Positions 8,281 through 18,670 of a DNA stretch of 64,000 nt are shown one piece after another. Position 1 is the stretch's first letter; each line of letters starts with the position of its first letter. The position numbers were made by a program, and so were the translations under genes. The stretch covers positions 1,911,909 through 1,975,908 of the forward strand of contig NZ_MQWC01000004.1 in NCBI RefSeq assembly GCF_002954405.1. Reading direction: 5' to 3'. Below the pieces are notes generated by a model. That model was not told the DNA's origin and made no database searches. It worked only from the letters and a program-made list of their open reading frames with translations. This stretch comes from Salinibacter sp. 10B. GTDB lineage: Bacteria > Bacteroidota > Rhodothermia > Rhodothermales > Salinibacteraceae.

Positions 8281-9750
8281 ATGCCCATTCGACTGTTGTC
8301 GCTCCTCCTAGGTGTGCTGATCCTCCCGGGATTCGCCGTCTCCCACTCCCCTGCAGCCGCTCCATCCACAATCGACCCACTCCCCCAGATTCTCTTCGTC
8401 CGGGGCGGCCCCGGCACGGGGGGGTTTTTGGAGGGCGGCAGCGACGATCAGCTTTCCAGCATCCACGATCCCAGTACCGATTCCGGCAACCATGGCTGGG
8501 CTGCGCTGGCCGCAGAGCTCCGAGATCTTGGATTTGCGCTGGAGGAACGACGAGAGGAGCCGGTGAGCAACGGCGTGCCCACGCCCCTCCCCTTCGACCA
8601 GATGACCCTGTCGACATACGACATTATCGTCCTCGGCTCCAACAACGCGGCGTATACCCCGGCGCAAGTCGACGCCGTCGAATCGTTCGTGCGCAACGGC
8701 GGCGGACTGCTCGTCATCTCTGACGCCAATTTCGGCCAGGACTGGCCCGACGCCCCTACGAGCGATCAGGCCTTTCTCGACCGGTGGGGGCTCATCATGA
8801 ATCAGGACCGCGCTGCCTACTCGATCTCCCGAGACGAATACCGTGCGGCTTCCCACCCCATCCTCACCGGCGTATCGGCCTTTGACGGGGAGGGCGTCAG
8901 CCCCGTGACCGTCGGTTCCGTGCCCGATGACGTGCACGTCCGCATTCTGGGCAGCGCCGAAGCACAGGTCCGCCGCAACGACTCGGCCTCGGGACAGGGC
9001 ACAAGCTCAGCCGCGACTGACGACGACGCCGCGCTGCTCGCCGGATCTGTTGGGGAAGGCCGATTCGTTGTGCACTTCGACCGGAATACGTTTTTCAACG
9101 AAAATGGGGCCGGCACAGATATTACTCGGCTTGATAATCGGACCCTTGCTCGGAACCTCTTTCAGTGGTTAAATGGAGACCTGCCGCTGCCCGTCGAACT
9201 CAACGGCTACAGCGCCACCTATTCGGCCGGGACCGTGACACTCGCCTGGCAAACCCTCACCGAAACCAACCACGCGGGCTTCGGCATCGAACGTCGTGAA
9301 GGCAACAGAGACTTCCGCCCCCTCGACTTTGTACCATCCGACGGAGATTCGTCTTCTCCCCGTTCCTATCGTTACGTGGATGCCCCACTTCCTCCCGATG
9401 TCCCCACCCTTGCGTATCGCCTCCGCATAGTAGGGACCGACGGGAGTACTGAATATTCTCCGATCCGTAGCATCACACGCCCGGAAGCACTCACGCCCTT
9501 GAAGCCTGTCTCTCCTGCTCCGGTCCGCGGATCGACGACGATCCGCTACGTATTAACGCGCCCCGGATCGGCCGATTTGTGGTTGTACGACCTACTCGGC
9601 CGTCCGATGCGGCGGCTGGAGAGCGGCCATTTCCAGGCCGGCCTCCGCGAAGTCGCCCTCCCCGTCGGTCGTCTGGCCCCCGGCCGGTACTTCCTTCGCC
9701 TCTACCTTGAGGGCGCGACGTATTCACAGCCCATGACGGTCGTGCGCTGA
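8281..9750 (+). CDS. Exported protein with amidotransferase-like fold and C-terminal sorting-type domain
   Basis: A 489-residue protein starting with a signal peptide (MPIRLLSLLLGVLILPGFA), which fixes the start at 8281. Residues about 35-300 contain YDIIVLGSNNAAY and VRNGGGLLVISDANFG, the pattern of a class I glutamine-amidotransferase-like (ThuA/DUF4350-type) fold; no catalytic Cys-His pair is evident. A fibronectin-like module starting LPVEL (about 309) with TLTETNHAGFGIERR follows. The last 85 or so residues (SPAPVRG, LWLYDLLGRPM, APGRYFLRL) resemble type IX secretion sorting domains. It is probably exported and surface-bound or secreted; the function is unknown. A hairpin with a T-run follows directly. 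Confidence 0.75.
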   Translation: MPIRLLSLLLGVLILPGFAVSHSPAAAPSTIDPLPQILFVRGGPGTGGFLEGGSDDQLSSIHDPSTDSGNHGWAALAAELRDLGFALEERREEPVSNGVPTPLPFDQMTLSTYDIIVLGSNNAAYTPAQVDAVESFVRNGGGLLVISDANFGQDWPDAPTSDQAFLDRWGLIMNQDRAAYSISRDEYRAASHPILTGVSAFDGEGVSPVTVGSVPDDVHVRILGSAEAQVRRNDSASGQGTSSAATDDDAALLAGSVGEGRFVVHFDRNTFFNENGAGTDITRLDNRTLARNLFQWLNGDLPLPVELNGYSATYSAGTVTLAWQTLTETNHAGFGIERREGNRDFRPLDFVPSDGDSSSPRSYRYVDAPLPPDVPTLAYRLRIVGTDGSTEYSPIRSITRPEALTPLKPVSPAPVRGSTTIRYVLTRPGSADLWLYDLLGRPMRRLESGHFQAGLREVALPVGRLAPGRYFLRLYLEGATYSQPMTVVR

Positions 9751-9780
9751 GCCAGCAGGACCCGTGTCGCTGGGCTTTTT
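9750..9780 (+). terminator. Rho-independent terminator candidate
   Basis: Just after the stop codon, AGCCAGC pairs with GCTGGGCT across a 12-base loop (one bulged G) and is followed by TTTTT. The placement and T-run fit an intrinsic terminator for the 489-residue protein gene. Confidence 0.6.
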
Positions 9781-10006
9781 CGGGGCCGGTCGTCCACCTT
9801 GCTCCTGTCACGTACCCTGGAGATCGCCCCTCACGTTCCCCGTGTTCGAGAAAAAGTAGGGACGCCTTGATCCAAAAGCCCACAGGCCCCGCGCCAAGCG
9901 GGGTTCCTCCCCAGTCGTCTCCGTCTGTAGGTTTTCGTCGACTGTACGATCGTTCGTAGCCCCCCGGGGCCTACGTCCTTCCTTTCCTTCCAGCCCCCAC
10001 CGAATC

Positions 10007-13000
10007 ATGAGCGGACGCTACGCCCCTCCCTCGTCTTGGTGCCCATTGCCCCGAGTCTCCCTTTCTCTCTTCGTTGTCGGCCTGCTTCTTCTCTTCGGAG
10101 TAGCTCCCGTTCAAGGCCAAAGCTTCACGACGAGCACGCTTCAGAACCTGAACATCACGTCCCCGACCTCGCTCCAGTTTGGCCCGGACGGACGCCTGTA
10201 CGTGTCGCAGCAGGACGGAACGATTCTCGCCATTACGGTGACAAAAAATAGCGCTAACGACTACTCGGCGACGGACGTCGAGACAATCAATCTGATCAAA
10301 AGTATTCCGAACTGGAACGACGACGGCACTCTTGCCCCTGCGGAATGGCAGGGGACGAGACAGGTGACCGGCATCTACGTGACATCGAATCCCAGCGATC
10401 CCTCGCTCCCGATGCTGTATGTGGGGTCGAGTGATCCGCGGATCGGAGCTGGAACCGAGAACGGAGACCTCGGCCTTGACACCAACTCCGGCATTATTAC
10501 CCGATTGACGTACAACGGGAGCACGTGGTCGGCCGTCGACCTCGTACGGGGACTTCCGCGCTCAGAAGAGAACCACTCGACAAACGGTCTTCAACTCGAC
10601 GCGGCTTCAAACATCCTGTACGTGGCACAGGGCGGACATACGAACGCAGGCGCCCCGTCCCAGAATTTTGCCCTCACGACGGAATATGCGCTCTCCGCCG
10701 CCATCCTGTCGCTCGATCTGACGGCAATTGACGCTCTCCCGACGCAGACCGACACAGACGGTCGGCAGTACAAGTACCTCCTTCCGACCCTGAATGACCC
10801 GACCCGCACCGATCTTAGCTCCGGTCTATGGTCCACGGTCGACAGCTTCGACGAGGCCCGTCACGAAAACGCTGCTATTCAAGTGGGCGGCAAGTTCTAC
10901 GTCCTCGGGGGGCGCGAAACAACAACCGTTCGCATTTACGACCCTGCGACCGGGACCTGGTCCACTGGTGCCGCAATGCCAACGACCACCGGGTGGCCGT
11001 CGACCAATCTCCACCACTTCCAGGCCGTCGAGGTGAACGGCCTCATCTACGCCGTGGGAGGTTTCACCGGAGCGTACCCGGACGAGCCCCCCACCACGCA
11101 CGTCTACATCTACGATCCCGCAGCTGACGCCTGGTCCCTCGGCCCGGAAATTCCCGTGGATCGGCGTCGTGGAAGTGCCGGTGCTGCCGTGTACAACGGC
11201 AAGATCTACATTGTCGGCGGAAATGCCAACGGCCACTCCGGCCCGGGCAGCGTTCAATTTGACGAGTTCGACCCAGCGACCGGCACCTTCACGGCCCTCC
11301 CCGACATCCCGAGGGCTCGGGATCACTTCTTCGCTATTGTCACTGGGGACGAGCTATATGCCATTGCGGGCCGGGAATCGGATCTCTCAGATGGCACCGT
11401 ATTCAACCAGACGGCGGCAGAGGTCGACGTCTACGACTTCACCACAGGCACCTGGACCACCCTCCCCACCGAAAGCAACATTCCAACAGTGCGTGCTGGT
11501 CCTGTCACCGGCCTCATTGACGGGGAGATCATCGTCGCTGGAGGGGAGACCAGCCAGGGCTCTGCCCATTCGGAGACGGAAGCCTTCGACATACAGTCTC
11601 AAACGTGGCGTACCCTTTCCCCGATGAAAACCGCCCGTCATGCCACGCAGGCAATCGTCTACGAGGGGAAAATGTACGTCGTGGGCGGGTCACCGAACAA
11701 GGGCGGTGCCAATGGGGAGATTCTCGACCTCGAGATGTTGGAGGTGCAATCCACTGAGGGATATACCGATCCCAATGACCCCTTCGGCGGAAACGATGGG
11801 CTCAACCAAGCCAAAATCGACCCGAACGGTCCCGTCCAGATCTATTCTCCCGGGTGGCGTAATGCGTATGACTTGGTTCTTACGACCAGTGGGCACATGT
11901 GGGTCATCGACAACGGCCCGAACCCTGGCTGGGGAGGCCACCCGCTCGGGGAAGCCGACTACCCGTCGGATCCGGACGGAGATAGCCCAGGGGTATGTAC
12001 CAATGCGTACGACCCCAACGAGCCGGGCTCAACCGGTCCAGGACCGGGAGGCGACCCAAAGGTCAATAATAATGACAACCTCCACGTCGTCACCGCAGGC
12101 TATTACGGGGGGCACCCGACCCCTGTCCGCGGAAATCTCGACGCCGGTCTGTATCTAAACGGAACGTGGCTGCAGCCGGGCGACCCAAGCCTGCCCGCCG
12201 ACTGGACAGAGCTCGTTCCCGCTGCGAACCCGATCGAGTGCGACTACAGAAATCCAGGAGAGACCGACGGTGCCCTCGCCACCTGGCATAAAAAGTCGAT
12301 CAATGGCATTGTGGAGTACACGGCCCAGAGTGCGATCCAGGGGGATCTTCTCCTTACAGATTTGAACGGAGGGACCATTCAACACGTCGAGGTTGACGAT
12401 ACGGGCACAGGCGTACTGAACACGTCGACGCTTGCCTCCGGGTTGAGTGCTCCTCTCGACGTAACAATGACTGACGATTCGACGCCCTACCCGGGTGCCG
12501 TGTGGATCGCGACGTACGGCGGGGGCGGTTCAATTTCCATCCTGGAACCGCAGGAAGAACTCGTCTGCGAAGGCACCGACAGTATCACTCTCGACGAGGA
12601 TGGCGACGGATACACGAACGCAGATGAGATCGATAATGGCACAAACCTGTGCTCAGCGTCGGACATTCCGCCCAACAATGACGTGGCCGACGAGCAAGAT
12701 GAAATTGCTGCCGGCACCCGAACCTTTTTGCTGTCGGACCTGAATGATTCGGACGACGACAACGATGCCGTTGCCGACCTCACGGATCCCTTTCAGACCG
12801 ATAAGACAAACGGCACCGCGGAATCCCCGCCGCTTTTCAAAGACCTGTTCCTCGGCTCGATCAGCCAATCCCTTGCCGGTGGTGTCGGTTTTACGGGCCT
12901 GATGACCAACGGGACAGCGGATTACCTCACGTTGTTCGATGCCAACAACCTCCTCACGGGAGGGGCAACCGGTCAGTTCTCGATCATTGAAGTTTCAAGC

Positions 13001-16000
13001 GGAACAGCCAACGGGAGCCTCAACACGCAGGAAAACGGGTTCCAGTTCGGCTTCGACCCGATTGCGACGCCCTACGTCGCCCAGGTACAGATGGTGGGCT
13101 CCTACTTCAATAATAGCCCGCAGGATGGCTTCGAGCAGGGCTTCTATCTCGGAACGGGAGACCAGGACAACTATGCCAAGATTGTTCTCAGTGCCAGTGC
13201 CGACTTTGGCACGCTAGGAGCTGACGGCGGCATTGAGGTGATAATCGAAACGGGAGGAACCCCCAGTCGCACCCTCCATCCGGTGAACGGATTGATTGGC
13301 ACGGCCGAAAACGTCGACCTCTACCTCGAAGTCGACCCCGCGAACGGCACCATCCAGCCCGCCTACGGCGTTGGGGGAGGCAGTCGGATTGATCTCGGAA
13401 CCCCCATTTCACTCAGTGGAGATCTCCTGAGCGCCCTCCAGGGGGCGTATACAATCGGTACGAGTGTCGCGTCCGGCCCGGCCATCGGAGTGATTACGAC
13501 GACGGGCGGTGCAAGCACGACGTTCCAGGCCGATTACGAGTACATCAGCGTTCGAGACGCGTCGGAAACCCTCATAACCCTGACCCCGGTGGCACGCCTC
13601 AATTCGTCGGGCGGCTCCTACACCGACACTCAGGGCAATCTCTGGAGCAGTGATCAGTACGTGACGGGTGGACGAAAATATTCGAACTCGATTGCCATCA
13701 ACGGAACAGAGGACGACAAGCTGTACCAGTCCGAGCGCTGGGGAGACTTCTTTTACGACATTCCCGTGCCCGCGGCCGGGAATTACACAGTGCGCCTACA
13801 CTTTGCTGAAATCTACTGGGGAGTCAACGGCGGGACCGGTGAGCCCGGGGAGCGCGTCTTCAACGTCTATGTTGAGGGCACCAAAGTCCTGGACCAGTTT
13901 GACATCAATGCCGAGGTCGGTCCCCAAACGGCGCTCGTGAAGGAATTTAGCGGGGTTGCCGTTGGCACCAATCAGACACTCAACATTCAATTCGAGTCCA
14001 TCGTCGACAATGCGAAGATCTCGGCCATTGAGGTGTTGCAGGAGTCGAGTGATACCGAAACTACGTATACCGTCGCGACGAATGTGCAGGGAAGTGGCAC
14101 GGTGACGAAGTCGCCCGACCAGTCCAGCTACACCTCTGGTACCACCGTTGATCTGACGGCCACGCCAGCGTCGGGATGGGAATTCGTCGAGTGGACTGGC
14201 GATGTCACCGGCACGACCAACCCGGTGAGCGTAACGGTGAGCAGCAACCTTTCCGTCACCGCGAATTTCCAGGAGACGGCGCCGCAGTACACGATCACCG
14301 CGTCGACGGTCGGAAATGGCTCGATCGTCAAGAACCCGGACCAGGAGCTGTACGACGAGGGAACGACGGTCGAACTGACAGCCGTTCCGGATGCTGGGTG
14401 GTACTTCGCTGGATGGTCCGGCGAACTGACCGGAACGCAAAACCCGATTACAGTCACGCTGAATGCGGATTACGTAATCTCCGCCACCTTCGAAGAGCTG
14501 CCGACCGCGGATGCCTTCACCGCGTCTCTCACAGTTGAAGATGCGACCGGAGAGTCGCTGACGCGTCGGTTTGGCGCAGACAACCTCGCGACCGATGGCT
14601 TTGACAGCGGGGTGGACGTGAAAGCTCCTCCGTCCCCCCCCGCAGGGGCCTTCGACGCCCGGTTCGATAACACCCTCACTGGCCCTCTCTTCACGGACGT
14701 ACGGGCAAGTGTCACGTATCCTTCGTCAATCACGTGGATATTGGCAGTTCAGGGTGCCGACACTCCAATTTCGGTGACCTGGGATCCGTCCCTGTTCCCT
14801 CCCGGCACCCTCACCATGACGTCCTCGATCGACGGCACCACCGTCGACATGAAGACGCAGGCCGAGTACGTGCTGGCAACGGGCCCGACGGATCTCACGA
14901 TTACGTTTGCTCCGTACGACCCGGTCACACTTGCCTCCGTTTCGAAGTCTGTGAGTGCGGGCTGGGCCCTCTGGGGCCTGTCCTACGATGTGGGCGCCCT
15001 GCCCTTCACGTCGATCCTCCCACTCGCAGAGGAGGGATCCCTGATCGGATACGAGGGAGCCTACGAATCACAGGATCGGATGCACCTTGGAGAAGGCTAC
15101 TGGGTACACTTCGGATCCAGCGGAACCGAAACGATCGACGGCTATCCGGTCTCGAAGGTCACGCTCGCCCTTGATGCGGGCTGGAACCTGGTTACGGGCC
15201 CGGCCTGCGAGATCGCGCTTCCGTCCAGTATTACGGCTGCGTACGTCTACGAAAACGGAAGCTACGTCGCAACGACCTCCTCAACGCCCTTCAAGGCGTT
15301 CTGGGCGCACGTCGACGCGCCAACCGTGGCCACTCTCGACTGTGCCGCCACGAAGACGATCGCGGCGAAAACCGCGGCGTCGTCGTCGGGAAAGGCAGAG
15401 GTGCCGGCGCGAATGACGCTCACGCTCGCCGACGCGAATGGCGCTCGGCAGACGCTGTATGTGACCTCGCCGACGGATCCGGATCAAACCTCACGGTATC
15501 TCTTGCCGCCGCGGCCGCCGCAGTCCTTGTTCGACGTTCGGTTCGCGTCCGATCGCCGTGTGAGTTGGGAGCGCACGCCGTCGATTTCATTGCAGTCCGG
15601 GGCCTACCCGATTACGGTATCGGTGACAGGCAAAGCGGCCTCCGGCTCGATCGTTGAGCAGTCCTCCGCAGGTACGGGACGAACGCACCTCCTCCGGGAT
15701 GGGGCTCGGTTCACGGTCGAGGATCGGCGTGTGTCCACGCTGGCCCTGAACCTGCCCGAAAGCGTACTGAAGGACCTCCCGAAGGCCTTCGCACTGAAGG
15801 GCAACTATCCAAATCCGTTCGTCAACACGACGACCATCGTCGTTGATCTGCCGGAAGAGGCAACCATTGACCTGGAGGTCTTCAACATCCTCGGCCAGCG
15901 CGTCATGCGGCTTGAGGATCAGAAGATGCCTTCAGGGCTGGACCAGACCTTCCAGCTGCAAACCTCGCTTACCTCAGGCGTCTACTTCTACCGGATGCAC

Positions 16001-16057
16001 GCCGAGATGAACTCTGAGACGGTGACGAAGACTGGAAAGATGGTCGTTATTCAATAA
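10007..16057 (+). CDS. Giant exported multidomain protein: nested beta-propellers, malectin, B-repeats, sorting domain
   Basis: A 2016-residue secreted protein. The signal peptide (about 1-37) ends near VQGQ. A sugar-dehydrogenase/NHL-like propeller starts at about 40 (SLQFGPDGRLYVSQQDG). From about 275 to 565 a Kelch propeller is inserted (repeats with YVLGGRE, YAVGGF, YIVGGNAN, YVVGGSPN), after which the first propeller resumes (VLTTSGHMWVIDNGPN) to about 845. A Ca-binding-like DEDGDGYTNADE is at about 862. A malectin-type sugar-binding domain spans 1195-1345. Two InlB-type repeats with GWEFVEWTGD and GWYFAGWSGE span 1352-1497. A GWALWGL/GWNLVTG module follows, then a sorting domain (1923-2016: GNYPNPFVNTT, FNILGQRV, GVYFYRM). 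It is likely displayed on the surface to bind glycans. No enzyme activity is shown. Confidence 0.85.
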   Translation: MSGRYAPPSSWCPLPRVSLSLFVVGLLLLFGVAPVQGQSFTTSTLQNLNITSPTSLQFGPDGRLYVSQQDGTILAITVTKNSANDYSATDVETINLIKSIPNWNDDGTLAPAEWQGTRQVTGIYVTSNPSDPSLPMLYVGSSDPRIGAGTENGDLGLDTNSGIITRLTYNGSTWSAVDLVRGLPRSEENHSTNGLQLDAASNILYVAQGGHTNAGAPSQNFALTTEYALSAAILSLDLTAIDALPTQTDTDGRQYKYLLPTLNDPTRTDLSSGLWSTVDSFDEARHENAAIQVGGKFYVLGGRETTTVRIYDPATGTWSTGAAMPTTTGWPSTNLHHFQAVEVNGLIYAVGGFTGAYPDEPPTTHVYIYDPAADAWSLGPEIPVDRRRGSAGAAVYNGKIYIVGGNANGHSGPGSVQFDEFDPATGTFTALPDIPRARDHFFAIVTGDELYAIAGRESDLSDGTVFNQTAAEVDVYDFTTGTWTTLPTESNIPTVRAGPVTGLIDGEIIVAGGETSQGSAHSETEAFDIQSQTWRTLSPMKTARHATQAIVYEGKMYVVGGSPNKGGANGEILDLEMLEVQSTEGYTDPNDPFGGNDGLNQAKIDPNGPVQIYSPGWRNAYDLVLTTSGHMWVIDNGPNPGWGGHPLGEADYPSDPDGDSPGVCTNAYDPNEPGSTGPGPGGDPKVNNNDNLHVVTAGYYGGHPTPVRGNLDAGLYLNGTWLQPGDPSLPADWTELVPAANPIECDYRNPGETDGALATWHKKSINGIVEYTAQSAIQGDLLLTDLNGGTIQHVEVDDTGTGVLNTSTLASGLSAPLDVTMTDDSTPYPGAVWIATYGGGGSISILEPQEELVCEGTDSITLDEDGDGYTNADEIDNGTNLCSASDIPPNNDVADEQDEIAAGTRTFLLSDLNDSDDDNDAVADLTDPFQTDKTNGTAESPPLFKDLFLGSISQSLAGGVGFTGLMTNGTADYLTLFDANNLLTGGATGQFSIIEVSSGTANGSLNTQENGFQFGFDPIATPYVAQVQMVGSYFNNSPQDGFEQGFYLGTGDQDNYAKIVLSASADFGTLGADGGIEVIIETGGTPSRTLHPVNGLIGTAENVDLYLEVDPANGTIQPAYGVGGGSRIDLGTPISLSGDLLSALQGAYTIGTSVASGPAIGVITTTGGASTTFQADYEYISVRDASETLITLTPVARLNSSGGSYTDTQGNLWSSDQYVTGGRKYSNSIAINGTEDDKLYQSERWGDFFYDIPVPAAGNYTVRLHFAEIYWGVNGGTGEPGERVFNVYVEGTKVLDQFDINAEVGPQTALVKEFSGVAVGTNQTLNIQFESIVDNAKISAIEVLQESSDTETTYTVATNVQGSGTVTKSPDQSSYTSGTTVDLTATPASGWEFVEWTGDVTGTTNPVSVTVSSNLSVTANFQETAPQYTITASTVGNGSIVKNPDQELYDEGTTVELTAVPDAGWYFAGWSGELTGTQNPITVTLNADYVISATFEELPTADAFTASLTVEDATGESLTRRFGADNLATDGFDSGVDVKAPPSPPAGAFDARFDNTLTGPLFTDVRASVTYPSSITWILAVQGADTPISVTWDPSLFPPGTLTMTSSIDGTTVDMKTQAEYVLATGPTDLTITFAPYDPVTLASVSKSVSAGWALWGLSYDVGALPFTSILPLAEEGSLIGYEGAYESQDRMHLGEGYWVHFGSSGTETIDGYPVSKVTLALDAGWNLVTGPACEIALPSSITAAYVYENGSYVATTSSTPFKAFWAHVDAPTVATLDCAATKTIAAKTAASSSGKAEVPARMTLTLADANGARQTLYVTSPTDPDQTSRYLLPPRPPQSLFDVRFASDRRVSWERTPSISLQSGAYPITVSVTGKAASGSIVEQSSAGTGRTHLLRDGARFTVEDRRVSTLALNLPESVLKDLPKAFALKGNYPNPFVNTTTIVVDLPEEATIDLEVFNILGQRVMRLEDQKMPSGLDQTFQLQTSLTSGVYFYRMHAEMNSETVTKTGKMVVIQ

Positions 16058-16082
16058 CGACGGGTCCCTTGCCGGGCCCCCT

Positions 16083-16113
16083 GGATGCGACCGCGAGGGT
16101 GGCGGTCGCGTCC
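16083..16113 (+). terminator. Strong stem-loop after the giant gene
   Basis: GGATGCGACCGC (16083-16094) pairs with GCGGTCGCGTCC (16102-16113) over 12 bp, including one G-U pair, with a 7-base loop. It lies 26 bp after the stop codon. No T-run follows, so it may stop transcription in a factor-assisted way or protect the mRNA end. Confidence 0.5.
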
Positions 16114-16164
16114 GGGGTTCGGGGATGTCTTTGCACGACCGACTCCATTCGATTCAGATCCAAC

Positions 16165-17109
16165 ATGCCCAAGATTACAATCGTCACCCCCTGCTACAAC
16201 GCTGAGCGCTTCATTGGCTCGACGATCGAGAGCGTGCAGGGACAAACCCTTCAAAACTGGGAGCACATCGTCGTGGATGACGGGAGCACCGACGGGTCGG
16301 CCGATATTGTGGAGACGTACGTTTCCAACGATGAGAGCAACCGCCTCCGCCTTCTCCGACAATCCAACCAGGGCGTCTGCCGAGCCCGGAATGTGGGATT
16401 TGATGCTCGCTCCTCGGATAGCGACTACGTTCTCTTTCTCGACGCCGACGATTGTCTAAAACCCGACATGCTCGCAACCCTGGTTGCTCACATGGAGGAC
16501 CATCCAGAGGTGGGCCTCACGTACTGTCTGTACGATCACCTCGACGCAGACGACAACGTGACCCGTTCCCCCACTCTTCCCACGCGCTATCGCGCCTCGA
16601 CGCTTGGGCTTCACCCTGTGCCCGACGATGTGCTCGAAACCCCGACCCTCTCTATTTTTGCCGGCCAAGCCATCCCCTCCGTGTCCCTGCTCCGCGCCTC
16701 CCTCTTCGAACGGACAGATGGTTTCGACGAAGAGATCGGGCAGCCCGTGGAAGACGTAGACCTCTTTACTCAAATCGCTCTCCAGTCGGTCGTCCACAGA
16801 CTTCCCCTCCACCTCGTGTACTATCGGCGATACGAAGGACAAGCAAGCCAAAATACCTCCCGCATCCGGAAGCATCGGAAGAAGCTCCTCGCGAAATGGA
16901 GCCACTCCTTCAACGAGATTACAGAAGAGCACCAGCGCATCTGTCGCTCGCTCCGATATGACTGGAGTGGAAAGTTAGTCCCCGCAATTTGGCTTCGAGC
17001 CGCAAAGGCAACGATGGCACAGGGCAAAGTCGTCCACTCATTCCTTCTACTGGCCGGTGGCATCGCCCGATACCTCCTGTACACGGGAAAACTTCTTCTC
17101 TCCTCCTAA
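16165..17109 (+). CDS. Family 2 glycosyltransferase
   Basis: A 314-residue GT-A-fold transferase that would move a sugar from a nucleotide donor. It begins with ITIVTPCYNAERFIGSTIESV, and the nucleotide-binding loop VVDDGSTDGS is at about 36-45. The metal-binding DXD-type motif FLDADD lies at about 93-98, and an acidic QPVEDVDLF near 195-203 fits the ED general-base region of this family. The start at 16165 gives the usual N-terminus. It is followed after 32 bp by a GT8 gene; the two probably form a small operon next to the giant surface protein. A pathway role in glycan or glycoprotein modification is inferred from the family only. Confidence 0.88.
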   Translation: MPKITIVTPCYNAERFIGSTIESVQGQTLQNWEHIVVDDGSTDGSADIVETYVSNDESNRLRLLRQSNQGVCRARNVGFDARSSDSDYVLFLDADDCLKPDMLATLVAHMEDHPEVGLTYCLYDHLDADDNVTRSPTLPTRYRASTLGLHPVPDDVLETPTLSIFAGQAIPSVSLLRASLFERTDGFDEEIGQPVEDVDLFTQIALQSVVHRLPLHLVYYRRYEGQASQNTSRIRKHRKKLLAKWSHSFNEITEEHQRICRSLRYDWSGKLVPAIWLRAAKATMAQGKVVHSFLLLAGGIARYLLYTGKLLLSS

Positions 17110-17141
17110 CCTCCCCCTCTCGCTCTCTGTCTCTCTCCACC

Positions 17142-18131
17142 ATGGTTATTGTCACTGCAGCCGACGATCGATTTGCGCTTCCGCTCGGCGTCATGGTTCA
17201 TTCCCTTCTCGCGAATGCACGCCCGGAGGCCGAAATGACTCTCTACGTCTTGTCCGACGGCATTTCGCCCCGACACCGCCAGCGGATTGAGTCGGTCGTC
17301 GCCCGGGCAAAGAAGGACCGCATCGTCGATTTTCGCTGGATGGACGTACAACCGGATCGTCCGCCCTCGACCCGAGACGAATCCCCTTCCCTCAGAACGA
17401 CCGACTTTATTTCGGACGCCGCCTATCTTCGGTTGCTCATCCCGAATCTTCTCCCCGAGGCGCAGGAGCGCGCCATTTACCTCGACGCCGACCTCCTCGT
17501 TGAACGAGACCTCACCCCGCTGTGGACGGAGCCCTTTGACGAGGCCCCCGTTCTTGCGGTGCGCGATTACAAGATTCAGACCGTCTCTCACCAAAAAGGA
17601 CTTGCGCATTACCACGACTTCGGCCTGTCCCCCGATACGCCGTACTTCAACTCCGGGGTGCTGGTCCTAAACCTGAACGCATGGCGTACCGAGCATGTGC
17701 GCGCAGACGCGATGCGGTACGTTGCGCGCTATCGGAAGGTCATGAACACATGCGACCAGGAGGCACTCAATGCGGTTCTCGCCGGACGCTGGAAGGAACT
17801 GGACCCCCGCTGGAACCGACAGTCTGCCATCAGCGATCTGGATCGATGGCCGGAGTCGTCCTTCAAGCGGGACATCGAATCCCAACGGGACGCACTTCTG
17901 CACGCCCCCTACATCGACCACTTTACCGGCAACGACAAGCCCTGGAATATCCTGACGGACCATCCCTCGAAGGATCGATTCCTAGAGTATCTGGCGTCGA
18001 GCGGCTGGTTTTCGCCACTCGAATTTCGAGCGTGGCGCGGGTTCCGCACAGCCCGTATTCCCGAGCAGTACCTCCGGAACCTCACCCGTCCCCTTCGTCA
18101 CCGGGCCGGAGCCCTTTTCAAATCGTCGTGA
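17142..18131 (+). CDS. Family 8 glycosyltransferase
   Basis: A 329-residue protein of the LgtC/general-stress type. The start reads VIVTAADDRFALPLGVMVHSL, which is the donor-binding strand. The metal-binding DXD is DAD 115-117 in YLDADLL. YFNSGVLVLNL and DQEALNAVLAG are the acceptor and donor motifs typical of GT8, and HFTGNDKPW near residues 260-268 fits the conserved C-terminal histidine-containing motif. These enzymes use UDP-galactose, UDP-glucose or similar donors with retention. The start at 17142 follows a long C/T-rich leader without a Shine-Dalgarno sequence. It is co-oriented with the GT2 gene 32 bp upstream. Confidence 0.9.
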   Translation: MVIVTAADDRFALPLGVMVHSLLANARPEAEMTLYVLSDGISPRHRQRIESVVARAKKDRIVDFRWMDVQPDRPPSTRDESPSLRTTDFISDAAYLRLLIPNLLPEAQERAIYLDADLLVERDLTPLWTEPFDEAPVLAVRDYKIQTVSHQKGLAHYHDFGLSPDTPYFNSGVLVLNLNAWRTEHVRADAMRYVARYRKVMNTCDQEALNAVLAGRWKELDPRWNRQSAISDLDRWPESSFKRDIESQRDALLHAPYIDHFTGNDKPWNILTDHPSKDRFLEYLASSGWFSPLEFRAWRGFRTARIPEQYLRNLTRPLRHRAGALFKSS

Positions 18132-18670
18132 CGGACGTCCGTGCCCTCTGTCTTCGTCTCATTTCGAGCCCCCTCTTCTGCGGCTGAGGACAAAATACAA
18201 GATTTCTGTTCGGTGTCGAGATCGGCCTCAGTGCATGGTTTTTCCCGAACAGAAGCGTAGCTTTTTCTGGACTTCCCCGTCACAACGCAGCGAAGCCGGG
18301 GGAGTCCCCTCCTCCTTCCCCCGAGTCGTTCTCGTCTCGTTGCTCGACCGGGTGCGACCGTCTTCTCTTCTCCCCGCCCCCAAGCGTCCCCGATTGTCAC
18401 CGAATGGGCACCGGTGCGCAACAACGACTTCCGGCGCTCGCTCCGCTTCCGCCCCCCCCCATCTCTCGCCCAGAATCTCGATTCTAGAGCGTGCTCTCGA
18501 CGAATGGAAAAAAGGAGAAGCGGTCGATTGGACGGAAAATCTTTTCTATCAGATGAGGGTATGGCATGGTCGTTGTCCAAATCGCTGCTGATCGCGGAGG
18601 GTGCTCCCCACGGAGTGCTCCCGACCGGAAACGAAATCGCACTCCCCCACCAGATGCGGCTTTCCCATCC
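18132..18670. other. Intergenic region, no gene seen
   Basis: This 539-bp stretch lies between the GT8 gene and an exported hydrolase-like protein. A long open frame on the minus strand crosses it, but that frame runs antisense through the downstream gene and lacks any family feature. The region presumably holds the promoter of the downstream gene. No repeat or RNA was recognised. Confidence 0.45.
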
